Below are positions 48,201-60,200 of a stretch of 64,000 bases of DNA, piece by piece (positions within the stretch are counted from its first letter, which is position 1; every line of letters starts with the position of its first letter). This DNA comes from Bacteroidales bacterium. GTDB taxonomy: Bacteria; Bacteroidota; Bacteroidia; Bacteroidales; UBA4417. Location: assembly GCA_016707705.1 (NCBI GenBank), contig JADJHD010000017.1, positions 1 to 64,000 of the forward strand, in the 5' to 3' direction. The position numbers and the translations under genes are program-made. Under the pieces are notes generated by a model. The model saw only the letters and a list, made by a program, of their open reading frames with translations. It had not been told where the DNA came from and did not search any database.

Positions 48201-51200
48201 TCGCAGGTAATGATCCTACTCCGGGTACAGGTCTCTGGACGCTTGTCTCAGGTCCCAACACCCCGGCAATCACTACCCCGACAGCATACAACTCCACCGT
48301 TACCTCAATGGTGCCCGGTGTATACGTATTCAAGTGGACCATCTCCAACGGTGTCTGCACTCCTTCAGAAAGCACGGTTACCATCACCAATTACGCTACA
48401 CCAACAACTGCTCTTGCCGGTGCTGACCAGAACCTTTGCGGTACCCTCGTATCTGCAGGTCTGGGTGCAAACACACCAGCTAACGGAACAGGTGCATGGT
48501 CAATCGTATCAGGTGGTACTGGTACATTCTCTTCGGCTGCTGCTGCAAATGCAACCTTCACTGCTGATGCTTACGGTGTATACGTTCTTCGCTGGACGAT
48601 CTCAAACGGTGTTTGCGCTGCTTCTACCGATAACGTAACTGTTACCTATTACGAAAGTCCTACCACTGCTACCGTGGGTGCTAACCAGAATGTCTGCGCT
48701 TCACTCGTATCTGCCGGTCTTGGTGCCAATACCCCAACCGTGGGTACTGGTGCATGGTCAGTCGTTTCAGGTGGTACAGGTACTTTCAGTGACAATACCG
48801 ATCCTGATGCTACCTTCACTGCTGATGCTTATGGAACATATGTACTGCGCTGGTCGATTTCAAACGGTACATGTACCGTTTCTACAGCTGATGTTACCGT
48901 GAACTACTACCAGGCTCCTACCACTGCTTCTGTGGGTGCTGATCAGAGCCATTGCGCTACCCTTACCTCTACTTCCCTTGGTGGCAACACCCCGGCTATT
49001 GGTACTGGTGCATGGTCAATCGTATCAGGTGGAACAGGTACATTCACTGCTCCGACTTCAGGAAATTCAAACTTCGTTGCAAACGGTTATGCTACCTATG
49101 TGCTGAGATGGACTATCTCCAACGGTACATGTACTGCTTCAACTGATGATATCACTGTTACCTTCTACCAGGCTCCTACCACCGCTACCGTCGGTGCTGC
49201 CCAGAGTCTCTGCGGTACCCTCACCTCGGCTGCGCTCGGTGGAAACACCCCGGTTGTTGGAACAGGTGCATGGTCTATCGTATCAGGTGGCACAGGTGCT
49301 TTCTCAACACTGCTACTGCAAATGCTACTTTCACTGCTGATGATTACGGTGTATATGTTCTTCGCTGGACAATCTCCAACGGCGTTTGCACCGCTTCAAC
49401 CGCTGATGTGACCGTTACATTCTTTGAAAGTCCTGTCGTTTCAAACGCAGGTGCTGCTCAGAACCTCTGCAACGTTACCAATACAACTCTCGCAGGTAAT
49501 GATCCAACCCCGGGTACAGGTCTCTGGACGCTTGTCTCAGGTCCCAACACCCCGGCTATCACTACCCCGACAGCATACAACTCTACCGTTACCTCAATGG
49601 TGCCCGGTGTATATGTATTCAAGTGGACCATCTCAAACGGTGTCTGCACTCCTTCAGAAAGCACGGTTACCATCACCAACTACGCTACACCAACAACTGC
49701 TGTTGCCGGTGCTGACCAGAACCTTTGCGGTACCCTCGTATCTGCAGGTCTGGGTGCAAACACACCAGCTAACGGAACAGGTGCATGGTCTATCGTATCA
49801 GGTGGTACAGGTACTTTCTCTTCGGCTGCTGCTGCAAATGCAACATTCACAGCTGATGCATACGGTGTATATGTTCTTCGCTGGACGATCTCCAACGGCG
49901 TCTGCGCTGCTTCAACCGATAACGTAACTGTTACCTATTACGAAAGTCCTACAACTGCCACAGTGGGTGCCAATCAGAATGTCTGCGCTTCACTCGTATC
50001 TGCCGGTCTTGGTGCCAATACCCCAACCGTGGGTACTGGTGCATGGTCAGTCGTTTCAGGTGGTACAGGTACTTTCAGTGACAATACCGATCCTGATGCT
50101 ACCTTCACTGCTGATGCTTATGGAACTTATGTACTGCGCTGGTCAATCAGCAACGGTACATGCACAGCTTCCACAGCTGATGTTACTGTTGCATTCTTTG
50201 AAGCAATTACATCGAATGCAGGCTCAGATCAGAATCTATGCAATGCATCCTTCACCTTCCTGGTTGGAAATACACCAGCGAGCGGATCCGGAGCCTGGTC
50301 ATTTATCTCAGGTCCAAATACGCCGACCTTATTCCCACCAGTTGGTGCAACTGCAATCGCAAATGGCTTGATAGCCAGCTCTACTCCATATGTGTTCAGG
50401 TATACTGTTACAAATGGCGTGTGTACCAGCACAGATGATGTTACAGTTACAAACTTCAACACACCAACTCCTGCATGGGCAGGCGCTGACCAGTCAATTT
50501 GTGGTGCAACACCAGCAACTGCAACTATGGCCGCCAATACCCCGGTTTACGGAACAGGTACATGGACACAGGAAAGTGGAGTAGCTGCTACCATCACAAC
50601 ACCTGGCAGTCCAACAACAACCATTACTGGTCTGCTCACCGGAACCTATGTATTCCGCTGGACAATTGCCAATGGTCCATGCCAGTCATCCTCTGATTTG
50701 GTTCAGATTTCAGTTGGTTCACCTGCTACAGCAAATGCAGGAGTTGACCAGACTATTTGTGAAGGTTCAACTGCAACCATGAATGCTTCCGCCAGCGGCT
50801 ATACCAGTCTGCATTGGACTACCACAGGCACAGGTACATTCAATAACAGCAGTGTCCTCAATCCTGTTTACACTCCAAGTTTAAGTGATATCGCCAATGG
50901 TTCAGTAATTCTGACAATCACAGCTTCATCAGGTGCAATTTGTCCGGATGTAACCGACCAGATGACCATCACAATAAACAAAGCCCCAATCGCAGATGCT
51001 GGTCCAGATGCAACTATTTGCCAGGGAAGCACCTATACAGTAAGCGGAGCATCTGCTTCATATTACTCAAGCATCCTCTGGACAAGTACAGGAACAGGTG
51101 TTCTTTCAGATGAAACAACCCTCACACCGACCTATACCCCGGCATTGGGAGAAACAGGAACAATTACCTTAACACTGACTGCAAATCCAAACGCAGGTTG

Positions 51201-54200
51201 CGCTACTGCTACAACTTCAACGATGACCATCACTATTAATCCTGCCGCTACAGTTTCTGCAGGTGCTGATGCCACCATCTGTGAAACAGGTTCATATACA
51301 TTGGCTGGAAGTTCAGTTGCAAACGCTGCTTCAGTGCTCTGGTCAACATCAGGTACAGGTACTTTCAATAACATCTCTGCTCTGCATCCGATTTATACTC
51401 CTTCGGCTGCAGATATCACTGCCGGAACTGTACACTCACCATTACTGCTACTCCAGCTGCTCCTTGCACTGCTGTCAGTGATGCAATGGTTCTCAACATC
51501 AACCGTCAGGCTACCGTTAATGCCGGCGCTGATGCAACCATCTGCGAGACTGCAGGTTCCTATACTATCTAGGTGGTGCTGCCGCTCGATGCACCGCTTA
51601 CCTCTGGGCAGCCTCAGGGACAGGTACGTTCGATGATGCGACCACCCTCACCCCGGTGTATACGCCAAGTGTAGCCGATATCACTGCAGGTGCTGTTACC
51701 CTGACCATCACAGCTTCATCCGCTGCTCCTTGTTCAGATGCTACCGATGCAATGGTACTCAACATCAACCGCCAGGCTACAGTTAACGCCGGCGCTGATG
51801 CCACCATCTGCGAGACTGCTGGTTCATACACCCTGGCTGGTGCTGTTGCTACTCATGCTACCGCTTACCTCTGGACTACCTCAGGTACAGGTAACTTCAA
51901 CAATGCAACCACACTCAACCCGGTTTACACTCCAAGTGCTGCTGATATTGCCGCCGGTACCGTTACCCTTACCATCACAGCTTCATCTGCTGCTCCTTGC
52001 GTAAGTGCTTCCGATGCTATGGTTCTCGATATCTCCCGCCAGGCTGTGGTTAATGCTGGTGCTGACGCATCAATCTGTGAAGGTTCTGCCTATACAGTAT
52101 CAGGTGCAACTGCTTCATATTACTCAAGCATCCTCTGGACAAGTTCAGGAACAGGTGTTCTTTCAGATGAAACAACCCTTACCCCGACCTATACTCCAGC
52201 TGTTGGTGAAACAGGTGTGATCACTCTCACCCTCACTGCTACTTCCGATGCTCCTTGTACTGATGCCACCGATCAGATGACTATCACCATCACTCCTGCC
52301 GCTACAGTTTCTGCAGGTGCCGATGCTACCATCTGTGAAACAGGTTCATATACCCTTGCCTGGTTCAGCCGTTGCAAACGCAACTTCCCTGCTTTGGTCA
52401 ACTTCAGGTACAGGTACTTTCAATAACATATCTGCTCTGCATCCGATCTATACACCTTAGGCTGCCGATATCACTGCCGGTGCTGTTACTCTCACCATTA
52501 CTGCTACTCCAGCTGCTCCTTGCACTGCTGTCAGTGATGCTATGGTGCTCAACATCAACCGTCAGGCTACCGTTAATGCAGGTGCTGATGCAACCATCTG
52601 TGAAACTGCAGGTACCTATACTTTAAGTGGTGCTGTTGCTTCATATGCTACCGCTTACCTCTGGGCAACCTCAGGTACAGGTACTTTCGATGATGCTACA
52701 ACCCTCAACCCGGTTTATACCCCAAGTGTAGCCGATATCACTGCAGGTACTGTTACCCTGACCATCACAGCCTCATCCGCTGCTCCTTGTTCAGATGCTA
52801 CCGATGCAATGGTGCTCAACATCAACCGTCAGGCTACAGTTAACGCCGGCGCTGATGCTACCATCTGCGAGACTGCTGGTTCATACACCCTGGCTGGTGC
52901 TGTTGCATCACATGCTACTGCTTACCTCTGGACTACCTCAGGTACCGGTAACTTCAACAATGCAACCACACTCAACCCGGTTTACACTCCAAGTGCTGCT
53001 GATATTGCCGCCGGTACCGTGACCCTTACCATCACAGCTTCTTCTGCTGCTCCTTGCGTAAGTGCTTCCGATGCTATGGTTCTCGATATCTCACGCCAGG
53101 CTGTGGTTAATGCTGGTGCTGACGCATCAATCTGTGAAGGTTCTGCCTATACAGTATCAGGTGCTACTGCTACATATTACTCAAGTATCCTCTGGACTAG
53201 TTCAGGAACAGGTGTTCTTTCAGATGAAACAACCCTTACCCCAACCTATACTCCGGCTGTCGGTGAAACAGGTGTGATAACCCTCACCCTCACTGCCACT
53301 TCCGATGCTCCTTGTACTGATGCCACCGATCAGATGACTATTACCATCACTCCTGCCGCTACAGTTTCTGCAGGTGCCGATGCCACCATCTGTGAAACAG
53401 GTTCATATACGCTTGCCGGAAGTTCAGTTGCAAACGCGGCTTCAGTGCTCTGGTCTACTTCAGGTACAGGTACTTTCAATAACATATCTGCTCTGCATCC
53501 GATTTATACTCCTTCGGCTGCCGATATCACTGCCGGTGCTGTTACTCTCACCATTACTGCTACTCCAGCTGCTCCTTGCACTGCTGTCAGTGATGCCATG
53601 GTTCTCAACATCAACCGTCAGGCTACCGTTAATGCAGGTGCTGATGCCACCATCTGTGAAACTGCAGGTACCTATACTATCTCAGGTGCTACCGCAGCTC
53701 ATGCTACCGCTTACCTCTGGGCAACCTCAGGTACCGGTACATTCGATGATGCCACAACCCTCAACCCGGTTTATACTCCAAGTGTTGCCGATATCACTGC
53801 AGGTGCTGTTACCCTGACCATCACAGCCTCATCCGCTGCTCCTTGTTCAGATGCTTCAGATAGTCTGGTACTCAACATCAACCGTCAGGCTACAGTTAAC
53901 GCCGGCGCTGATGCCACCATCTGCGAGACTGCTGGTTCTTACACACTGGCTGGTGCTGTTGCATCACATGCTACCGCTTACCTCTGGACTACCTCAGGTA
54001 CAGGTAACTTCAACAATGCAACCACACTCAACCCGGTTTACACTCCAAGTGCTGCTGATATTGCCGCCGGTACCGTAACCCTTACCATCACAGCTTCATC
54101 TGCTGCTCCTTGCGTAAGTGCTTCCGATGCAATGGTTCTCGATATCTCACGCCAGGCTGTGGTTAATGCTGGTGCTGACGCATCAATCTGTGAAGGTTCT

Positions 54201-57200
54201 GCCTATACAGTATCAGGTGCTACTGCTTCATATTACTCAAGTATCCTCTGGACAAGTTCAGGAACAGGTGTTCTTTCAGATGAAACAACCCTTACCCCGA
54301 CCTATACTCCTGCAGCCGGTGAAACAGGTGTAATCACCCTCACCCTCACTGCCACTTCCGATGCTCCTTGTACTGATGCCACCGATCAGATGACTATCAC
54401 CATCACTCCTGCCGCTACAGTTTCTGCAGGTGCCGATGCCACCATCTGTGAAACAGGTTCATATACATTGGCTGGAAGTTCAGTTGCAAACGCTGCTTCA
54501 GTGCTCTGGTCTACTTCAGGTACTGGTACTTTCAATAACATATCTGCTCTGCATCCGATCTATACTCCTTCGGCTGCCGATATCACTGCCGGTGCTGTTA
54601 CACTCACCATTACTGCTACTCCAGCTGCTCCTTGCACTGCTGTCAGTGATGCCATGGTTCTCAACATCAACCGTCAGGCTACCGTTAATGCAGGTGCTGA
54701 TGCCACCATCTGTGAAACTGCAGGTACCTATACTATCTCTGGTGCTACCGCAGCTCATGCTACCGCTTACCTCTGGGCAACCTCAGGTACAGGTACTTTC
54801 GATGATGCTACAACCCTCAACCCGGTTTATACTCCAAGTGTGGCCGATATCACTGCAGGTGCTGTTACACTGACCATCACAGCCTCATCCGCTGCTCCTT
54901 GTTCAGATGCTTCAGATAGTCTGGTGCTCAACATCAACCGTCAGGCTACAGTTAACGCCGGCGCTGATGCCACCATCTGCGAGACTGCTGGTTCATACAC
55001 CCTGGCTGGTGTTGTTTTCCCCCCTCCCCCCTTTACCTCTGGACTACCTCAGGTACAGGTAACTTCAACAATGCAACCACACTCAACCCGGTTTACACTC
55101 CAAGTGCTGCTGATATTGCCGCCGGTACCGTGACCCTTACCATCACAGCTTCATCCGCTGCTCCTTGCGTAAGTGCTTCCGATGCCATGGTTCTCGATAT
55201 CTCCCGCCAGGCTGTGGTTAATGCCGGTGCTGACGCATCAATCTGTGAAGGTTCTGCCTATACAGTTTCAGGTGCTTCTTCAACCTATGCTACCGCTTAC
55301 CTCTGGGCAACCTCTGGTACAGGTACTTTCGATGATGCAACAACCCTCAACCCGGTTTATTCTCCAAGTGTAGCCGATATCACTGCAGGTGCTGTTACCC
55401 TGACCATCACAGCTTCGCGCCCTTGTTCAGATGCTACCGATGCATGGTCTCAACATCAACCGAGGGGGGGGGTGCCCATCTGCGAGACTGCTGGTTCATA
55501 CACCCTGGCCGGTGCTGTTGCACGCGAGGTTCGCCTACCTGCACCAGTTTACCCCAAGTGCAGCTGATATTGCCGCCGGCACCGTTACCCTTACCATCAC
55601 AGCTTCATCCGCTCCTGGGCAAGGTTTCCGATGCTATGGTTCTCAATATCTCTCGTCAGGTGTTGGCTAATGCAGATGAAACAACCCCTGACCCCGACCT
55701 ATACTCCTGCTGCTGGTGAAACAGGTGTGATCACCCTTACACTGACTGCCACATCAACAGGTCCATGTGTAGACGCCACCGATCAGATGACAATTACCAT
55801 CACTCCTGCTGCTACAGTATCTGCAGGTGCTGATGCCACCATCTGTGAAACAGGTTCATACAATCTGACTGGAAGTTCAGTTACCAATGCAGTATCACTG
55901 ATGTGGTCAACCTCAGGAACCGGTTCATTCAACAATATCACTGCACTTCACCCAATTTATACTCCAAGTGCTGCCGATATCGCTGCAGGTTCCGTCACCC
56001 TGACTATTACAGCCACACCAGCTGCTCCATGCACATCAGTAAGCGATGCAATGGTACTCAATATCAACCGTCAGGCTGTGGTTAATGCTGGCATAGATGC
56101 TACCATCTGTGAAAATGCTTCCTACACCGTTAGCACTGCCACATCAAGCTATGCAGCTTCGATTCTGTGGACACACAACGGACTTGGAACAATTTCGGGA
56201 GCCGGCACAATGACTCCGACCTATACTCCTGCTGCTGGTGAAACCGGTGTGATTACCCTCACCGTAATTGCAACCTCAGCCAGTCCATGTGTTGATGTAA
56301 CAGATCAGATGACCATCACCATCACTCCTGCCGCTACAGTATCTGCAGGACCTGATGCCACCATCTGCGAAACTGGCACCTATACCATCAGCAGCAGTGC
56401 AGCAAGCAATGCTATCTCACTGCTCTGGTCAACTTCGGGTACAGGTTCATTCAACAATGCCGCCGCACTCCATGCAATCTATATCCCAAGTGCAGCTGAC
56501 ATTCTGAACGGATCGGTTACCTTAACCCTGACAGCATATCCATCAGCTCCATGTCCTGTTATCAGTGATGAAATGGTACTCACCATCAGCCGTCAGGCTA
56601 TAGTGAATTCCGGAACTGATGCTTCCATCTGCGAAGGCGCTACCTATACCGTCAACAGTGCAACAGCCAGCTATGCAACCCTGATTACCTGGACTCATAA
56701 CGGCCTTGGAACACTGACCGGTGGTAACACCCTCACCCCGACCTACACTCCGGCTGCTGCTGAAACAGGTGTAATCACCCTCACCCTAACTGCTACTTCC
56801 GCCGGTCCATGCGTTGATGCTACTGACCAGATGACTATTTCCATCACTCCTGCCGCTACAGTATCTGCAGGACCTGATGCCACCATCTGCGAAACAGGCA
56901 ACTACACTCTCGCCGGAAGTTCAGCAACCAATGCCATCTCACTGCTCTGGTCAACCTCAGGAACCGGATCCTTCAACAATGCTGCCGCACTCAATCCAAT
57001 CTACATCCCGAGTGCTGCCGATATCCTGAACGGATCAGTTACCCTCACCCTATCTGTAACACCTGCTGCACCATGCGCTATTGTTACCGATGCAATGGTT
57101 CTGACTATCAGTCACCAGGCAATTGTTAATGCAGGCACAGATGCTTCAATCTGTGAAGGTGCAACCTACACTCTGAACTCAGCAACTGCAATAAATGCAA

Positions 57201-60200
57201 CTTCCATCACCTGGACCCACAACGGACTTGGTACATTAAGCGGTGCAGGCACCCTTACTCCGACCTATACCCCAGCTGCAGGTGAAACAGGTATAATCAC
57301 CCTGACCCTCACAGCCACTTCAACTGCTCCTTGTGTTGATGCTACTGACCAGATGACCATTTCCATCACTCCTGCCGCTACAGTATCTGCAGGACCTGAT
57401 GCCACCATCTGCGAAACAGGAACATACACATTGAGCGGAAGCAGTGCAACCAATGCGCTCTCACTGCTGTGGTCCTCATCAGGTACAGGCTCCTTCAACA
57501 ATGCTGCTGCACTCAATCCAATCTACATCCCGAGTGCTGCCGACATCCTGAACGGAACTGTAACCCTGACCCTGACTGCAACACCTGCATCTCCTTGCGC
57601 TACAGCAAGCGATGCAATGGTACTGACAATCAACCGTCAGGCAGTTGTGAACGCCGGTACCGATGCTACCATCTGTGAAACTTCAGGAACATACACCCTC
57701 AGCAATTCATCAGCACAGTTTGCTACTGCATACCTATGGAGCAGCAGCGGAACAGGCAGCTTCAATGACGCCAGTCTGTTGCATCCTATTTACACACCAA
57801 GCGCTGCTGATATTCTTGCCGGAAATGTTACAATCACAGTTACTGCAAGTTCAACTGCTCCATGTGTTGATGCAACTGATGCAATGGTTCTTACCATCAA
57901 CCGTCAGGCAGTCGTGAATGCAGGAGTAGATGCTACCATCTGTGAAACAGGTACCTACTCATTAACTACAGCTACGGCACAATATGCTACTTCCTTCCTT
58001 TGGACAACCACAGGAACAGGAACCTTCAATAATCCTACCGCCCTTAACCCGGTTTACAACCCGAGTCCGAATGACGTACTCGACGGATTTGTAATCCTCA
58101 CACTGACTGCATCATCAGCAGCTCCATGTGTTAGTGCTTCGGATGTTATGGTACTGCATATTACCCGCCAGGCTATTGTTGATGCCGGTGCCGACGCTAC
58201 TATCTGCGAAGGGTCATCATTCACAGTAAGTCTTGCAACTTCACAGTACACTACAGGAATAAGCTGGACACACAACGGAACCGGTACCCTCACGGGAGCC
58301 GCTACCCTCACTCCAACCTATACTCCTGCCGTTGGTGAAACTGGAACAGTAACCTTAACCCTTAGCGGAACCTCCGCTTCACCATGCAGCGATGTAACCG
58401 ATCAGATGCTGCTTCATATTGTTCCGGGTGTCACAGCCAATGCAGGAACAGATGCTACCATCTGCGAAACAGGCACCTACACCCTGAGCAGTTCAACAGC
58501 TACCAATTACAGCTCACTGCTTTGGACCACCTCAGGTGAGGGTATGTTCAACAATCCAACCGGATTGCACCCAACATACATCCCAAGTGCAAGTGATATT
58601 CTGAATGGCTCAGTAGTTCTTACCCTTACCGCAACCGGCAATGCTCCTTGTGGAATCATCAGCGACAACATGACGCTGACCATTTCGCACCAGGCAATTG
58701 CCAGCGCCGGTCCGGATGCCTCACTCTGCGAAGGATCAACCTTCACGGTAACAGGTGCTGCTGCTTCATACTACACTTCCATAAGCTGGACTCACAATGG
58801 CGCTGGCACACTTACTGCAGCCAATACATTGTCACCAGTCTATACCCCTGCAGCCAACGAAACCGGCGATGTAACCCTCACCCTGACCGTAACATCCAAT
58901 GCACCTTGCAGCAATGCCACAGATCAGATGATTCTTCACATCTACGCAATGCCAACAGCATTTGCAGGAAACAATGACACCATCTGCGAAGGTTCATCCT
59001 ACACTCTCCTCGGATCTGCTGCAACCAATTACAGCAGCCTGATCTGGAGCACATCAGGAACAGGAACCTTCAACAATGCCGGTGCGCTGCATCCAGTATA
59101 CGTTCCTTCACCAAGTGACGTCGTGAATGGTTTCGTTTACCTGGTTGTTACTGCCTTCGGCAATGGTCCATGTCCGGTTGCCATCGACAGCATGCAGCTT
59201 GAGATCTACCGTGCTGTTGCTGCCACTGCAGGTCCTGACGCTACTATCTGTCAGGGAACCTCAGGCTATACAGTAACAGGTGCATCTGCACAGTACAACA
59301 CATCCATACTCTGGACAACCAACGGTCTCGGATTGCTGAACAATGCAAATACACTAAGCCCGACCTATGTTCCACAGACCAATGAAACAGGAACCATTAC
59401 CCTTACCATGACAGCCTATGGTGTTGCACCATGCGGCAATCTGGTAGATGCTATGGATCTCCTTATCATTCCTGCACCAGTTGCTTCTGCCGGTAGTGAT
59501 GATTCAATCTGCGAAAGCCAGGTATTCATACCAAACACAGCAACTGCAGGATACTACACCAACCTGTTGTGGACAACCTCAGGAACAGGTTATTTCAGCA
59601 ACCCCGGAGCATTGCATCCAACCTATACTCCAAGTGCAAGTGATATCCTGAACGGCAGTGTGGTTCTTACCATCACAGCCTCCGGATCAGCACCATGCGG
59701 AAGTGTATCGGACGATATGATGCTTGTTATCAGGAAAGCTCCTGTAGCCTATGCAGGTGAGGATGCGGAAATTTGCGAAGGTTCTGTCTATACAGTTACT
59801 GCGGCAACAGCATCCAATTACACTACACTCTTATGGAGCCATGACGGTGCAGGTGTGCTTGCCAACGCTTCTACCCTGAGCCCAACTTATACCCCGGCTC
59901 CTGGTGAAACAGGTATTGTTACCCTCACAATTACTCTATCAGGTACTCCTGTTTGCGGAAATGTCAGCGATGCAATGTCACTCAGCATCTACCCGATGCC
60001 AGAGGCAGAAGCCGGCAATGACCTTTCAAGCTGCGGAATGAACCCTGTTGCCCTGAATACTTCATCAGCCAGCGGTGTAGCTACCCTGCAGTGGACCACC
60101 TCAGGAACAGGTACCTTCAACAACCCTGCACTGCTGCATCCTTTGTACACACCAAGTACTGTGGATGTTACCAATGGAAGCGTATTCCTCAAGTTAACAG

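Larger units (their letters stand above)
40421..50208 (+). repeat. Array C: 1290-bp higher-order repeat (5 x 258 bp), seven copies plus three domains
   Basis: The GCAGGTGCTG...CAGAACCTC anchor starts at 40421, 41711, 43001, 44291, 45582, 46869, 48158 and 49447. Intervals are 1290, 1290, 1290, 1291, 1287, 1289 and 1289. Each full copy encodes five different 86-residue Ig/PKD-like domains recognisable by QNLCNVTN, QNLCGTLV, QNVCA(A/S)LV, QSHCATLT and QSLCGTLE. Each domain has two cysteines, one near the start and one in NGVC/NGTC. Copies are almost identical in DNA, far more than the five domains are to one another. The interval deviations of +1, -3, -1 and -1 equal the frameshifts found by translation. 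Confidence 0.95.

Noticed and set aside
45201..52460. Programmed ribosomal frameshifting as an explanation for the frame breaks
   Set aside because: The breaks occur at unrelated motifs, in both directions, and only in some copies of the same repeat; no slippery heptamer plus structure recurs.
45201..52460. Phase-variable switch by slipped-strand mispairing
   Set aside because: The lesions are scattered and sit in runs of at most four identical bases; there is no long simple repeat that could serve as a reversible switch.
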